From assembly GCF_000955955.1 (NCBI RefSeq), contig NZ_JYJG01000109.1, positions 1 through 15,623 of the forward strand: a stretch of 15,623 nt of DNA, written 5' to 3'. Made by a program: the position numbers and the translations under genes. Below the pieces are notes generated by a model. That model did not search any database and was not told where the DNA came from. It was given only the letters and a program-made list of their open reading frames with translations. Origin of the DNA: Lentzea aerocolonigenes. Lineage in GTDB: Bacteria; Actinomycetota; Actinomycetes; Mycobacteriales; Pseudonocardiaceae. Shown here piece after piece: positions 13,812 through 15,623 of the stretch. Each line of letters begins with the position of its first letter. Position 1 is the first letter of the stretch.

Positions 13812-15086
13812 TCAGGCGTGGTCGCCGAGAAGTTCGTCGAATCGCGTGCCGAGCCGGGTGCGGAGCCTGCCGAGCTCGCGGCGGATCGGTGTCGCCGCGG
13901 TGGAGGACACCGCCGGGATCACCGGCCTGGCGATCTCCACGGCGGCGTCGAGATCGCCGCGGCACGCCTGGCTGTCGGCGAGCCTCAGCGTGAGCAGGAG
14001 CCGGCTGCCGTGCATGTCGGCGGGCACGGTCGTCAGCGACTTCTCCGCGAACAACGCGGCCTGGTCGGCACGGTCGGCCCCACCGATCACCTCCGCCAGG
14101 TCGCGCAGACCCCCGGCCAGATGGGAGGCGATGAACGTGTCGCCCGCGACGCCCGTCAGCCACGGCGCCTCCACCACGTCGCGCTCGGCCAGCAGCTCCG
14201 CGCCGCGTCGCGCGGCCCGTGTCTGCCGGTCGAACTCCCGGTGGTCGCCGAGCAGTGCGTACGCGCGCGCTTGGTGGAGCTGGCCCTGCACCGAGATCCA
14301 CCGGCGGTCCGGATCCACCTCGGAGGCCGCGCGGGCGTACTCGAGTGCGGTCGCGCCGTCGCCCTCGAGCATGCTCAGCACGCTGATGTGGCTCAGCGCT
14401 TCACAGGCGGTGGGCAGCCCGCCCGAGGCCAGCGCCCACTCGGTGCTGCGCAGCAACCACGCCATGGCGATCCCGTGCTGGCCGCGTTTCACGCGCAACC
14501 ACCCGGCCACGTCGGCGTAGCGGGCGGCCAGCCGCATCAGGCCGTCCGCATCATCTCCGCGCGCTTTCGGGACGACGGCGAGGAGAGCGTTCAACGCCCG
14601 TTCGACCGGCACGGCCAGATCGCCGCCCACCGCGCTGACGTCCGCCTCGACGTAGGTGGCCAGCAGCGCCGCGAATCCGTGCAGCGTCGGGATGCCGACC
14701 GCGCGTCCGTCGACACCGGGTACGCCCGTGAGACCGCCGGGGATGAGGGCAGCGCATCCGTCGGTGCCGTGCGAGGGGCAGGTGATGCCGAACGCGGGCA
14801 GCTGGATCAGCCCGCTTCGCGGCAGTCTCAGCGGCTCCGCACCGCGCGGCGCGCTGGGCAGTGGAATCGCGGAGTTGGCCCGCACCTTCGTCGCCGCGGC
14901 GAGCAGCGCACCGCCTGCCGCCAGCGCGTCGTCGGCCTTGGCCGCGAACTCGATCCGCGGCTCACGGGTCCCGCTCTCGATCTTGGAGACGTAGGTGTGG
15001 TGATATCCCAGGCGGGCCGCGAACTGGATCTGGGTGAGGCCCGCCAGTTCGCGCAGGCGGCGCAGCTCCCGTCCGAACTCGTGCAT
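13812..15086 (-). CDS. XRE-family regulator with TPR-like C-terminal domain
   Basis: 424-residue protein of a design common in actinomycetes. Residues 5-60 are an XRE/Cro-type helix-turn-helix (LRRLRELAGLTQIQFAARLG, then HHTYVSKIESGTREP). From about 125 onward the chain is a series of helical, alanine-rich repeats of TPR type (for example ARYADVAGWLRVKRGQHG, AYALLGDHREFDRQTRAARRG, LADSQACRGDLDAAVEIARP) that probably bind a peptide or protein signal. The ATG at 15086 is chosen because the GGGGGGT site lies about eight bases upstream and the helix-turn-helix begins right after it; an ATG eight codons earlier has no ribosome site. It sits just before the GH30-GH62 pair on the same strand and could be co-transcribed with it or control it. 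Proteins of this kind often also regulate differentiation genes, so the target is uncertain. Confidence 0.85.
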   Translation of the reverse strand: MHEFGRELRRLRELAGLTQIQFAARLGYHHTYVSKIESGTREPRIEFAAKADDALAAGGALLAAATKVRANSAIPLPSAPRGAEPLRLPRSGLIQLPAFGITCPSHGTDGCAALIPGGLTGVPGVDGRAVGIPTLHGFAALLATYVEADVSAVGGDLAVPVERALNALLAVVPKARGDDADGLMRLAARYADVAGWLRVKRGQHGIAMAWLLRSTEWALASGGLPTACEALSHISVLSMLEGDGATALEYARAASEVDPDRRWISVQGQLHQARAYALLGDHREFDRQTRAARRGAELLAERDVVEAPWLTGVAGDTFIASHLAGGLRDLAEVIGGADRADQAALFAEKSLTTVPADMHGSRLLLTLRLADSQACRGDLDAAVEIARPVIPAVSSTAATPIRRELGRLRTRLGTRFDELLGDHA

Positions 15087-15199
15087 TGCCGGCACCCCCC
15101 GCACGTTCATTCAGGGCGCCGGACGCGAAAAGCCGCCTGATCGCGCCCGGCATCCAGAACGTTACGGTGCTCCGGTGTCGGTGTCAGCGGTCCTCTGAA

Positions 15200-15233
15200 T
15201 TATTGCCAATAACTTCATTCGACTCGAATTCGA
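15200..15233. promoter_or_regulatory. AT-rich island with two palindromes upstream of the XRE regulator
   Basis: TTATTG-C-CAATAA (15200-15212) and TCGAATTCGA (15224-15233) are both perfect palindromes in an otherwise very GC-rich sequence. They lie in the 159-base gap between the epimerase stop and the XRE start, 114-147 bases upstream of the latter. Read on the minus strand the first contains CAATAAT, a possible -10 region, so the pair could be promoter plus operator. No matching regulator is known. Confidence 0.4.
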
Positions 15234-15245
15234 CCATTTTCGCGC

Positions 15246-15623
15246 TCAGGCGAGAATGCTCAGCTCGTACACCGTCTCCTGGTGGTAGGTCTGGCCGGGA
15301 CGCAACACCGTGCTGGGGAAGTCCGGGCGGTTCGGCGAGTCGGGGAAGTGCTGCGCCTCCAACGCGAAGCCCGCGCCACGCCCGTACCCGACCTCCTCGG
15401 TCAGGAAGTTGCCGGAGTAGAACTGCAGACCCGGCTCGGTCGTGTGCACGGTGAGCGTCCGGCCGGAACCGAGGTCGTGCGCACGTGCGGCGAACGCGAG
15501 TGAACCCGTCCCGTCGAGCACCCAGTTGTGGTCGTACTCGCCGTTGAGGCGGGCGCCGATCGGCGTGGGTTCGCGGAAGTCGAACGGGGTGCCGCCGACC
15601 GGTACCGGACGTCCCTGCGGGAT
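15246..15623 (-). CDS. galM: Aldose 1-epimerase (galactose mutarotase), C-terminal part (5' end outside window)
   Basis: The last 125 residues of a mutarotase, open from the right edge to a TGA at 15246. Visible family motifs are YDHNWVL, the TTEPGLQFYSGNFL strand, and FALEAQHFPDSPNRPDFPS followed by LRPGQTYHQETVYEL. The Glu in LEAQHFPDSPN matches the catalytic base of GalM enzymes; the catalytic His should lie in the missing N-terminal part. The enzyme interconverts alpha and beta anomers of free aldoses such as glucose, galactose, xylose or arabinose. Any signal peptide would be in the missing part, so it may be cytosolic or secreted. It is upstream of the XRE regulator and the GH30-GH62 pair on the same strand, which fits a role in using the sugars they release, although 159 bases with AT-rich palindromes separate it from them. 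Confidence 0.9.
   Translation of the reverse strand: MPQGRPVPVGGTPFDFREPTPIGARLNGEYDHNWVLDGTGSLAFAARAHDLGSGRTLTVHTTEPGLQFYSGNFLTEEVGYGRGAGFALEAQHFPDSPNRPDFPSTVLRPGQTYHQETVYELSILA

Noticed and set aside
13605..15140. Plus-strand open frame of 511 codons opposite the XRE-TPR gene and the GH30 start
   Set aside because: Low-complexity Arg/Gly/Ala-rich translation with no recognisable fold; the minus strand encodes a clear helix-turn-helix protein.
15114..15165. Distant GGGCGC / GCGCCC inverted repeat in the XRE leader, considered as a riboswitch or attenuator
   Set aside because: Six-base arms about 28 bases apart with no conserved riboswitch core; likely chance in this composition.
1..15623. 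Search by eye for CRISPR arrays, tRNA genes, insertion sequences and phage attachment sites
   Set aside because: No regularly spaced repeats of CRISPR length, no tRNA-like cloverleaf, no transposase or integrase motif and no terminal repeats were noticed.

Overview
High-GC actinobacterial chromosome segment. The third-codon positions are strongly GC, GTG starts are frequent, the sugar ABC operon carries no ATPase of its own, and Tat-lipoprotein, multi-PAS GGDEF-EAL and XRE-TPR proteins are present. The gene mix fits a filamentous actinomycete, possibly Pseudonocardiales (Lentzea/Saccharothrix-like). That assignment is inference; nothing in the window fixes the genus. No tRNA, rRNA, CRISPR array, transposase or phage gene was seen, and no gene-free stretch exceeds about 200 bases.

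Left (1-4124): a CUT1-type sugar uptake operon on the minus strand, made of a Tat lipoprotein binding protein and two inner-membrane permeases, all joined by 4-base start/stop overlaps. The second permease runs off the left edge. Divergent from it is its probable regulator, a DeoR-type winged helix joined to a LacI-type sugar-sensing domain. The 103-base gap between them holds four GAANCG units spaced exactly 10 bases apart, a good operator candidate.

Middle left (4132-9258, minus strand): a cytosolic PAS-PAS-PAS-PAS-GGDEF-EAL protein with both catalytic halves apparently intact, then two overlapping Roadblock/LC7 genes with no GTPase, then a secreted vanadium haloperoxidase/PAP2 protein with all vanadate-binding residues. 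The gap before the Roadblock pair carries four TCGAA units at 10-11 base spacing ending in an inverted repeat. I regard this signalling block as the least explained part of the window.

Middle right (9453-11374): a stand-alone beta-ketoacyl synthase with an intact Cys-His-His triad, divergent from the GGDEF-EAL gene across a dyad-rich gap; a STAS anti-sigma-factor antagonist; and a small two-helix membrane protein of PLDc_N type with a probable leaderless promoter.

Right (11371-15623, minus strand): a hemicellulose block. A secreted GH30 xylanase-type enzyme and a secreted GH62 alpha-L-arabinofuranosidase are coupled by an ATGA overlap, preceded by an XRE-TPR regulator and the C-terminal part of an aldose 1-epimerase. 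The two hydrolases should act together on arabinoxylan: GH62 removes arabinose side chains and GH30 cuts the xylan chain. The epimerase would interconvert anomers of the released sugars. Whether the sugar transporter at the left end imports these products is not shown by the sequence.
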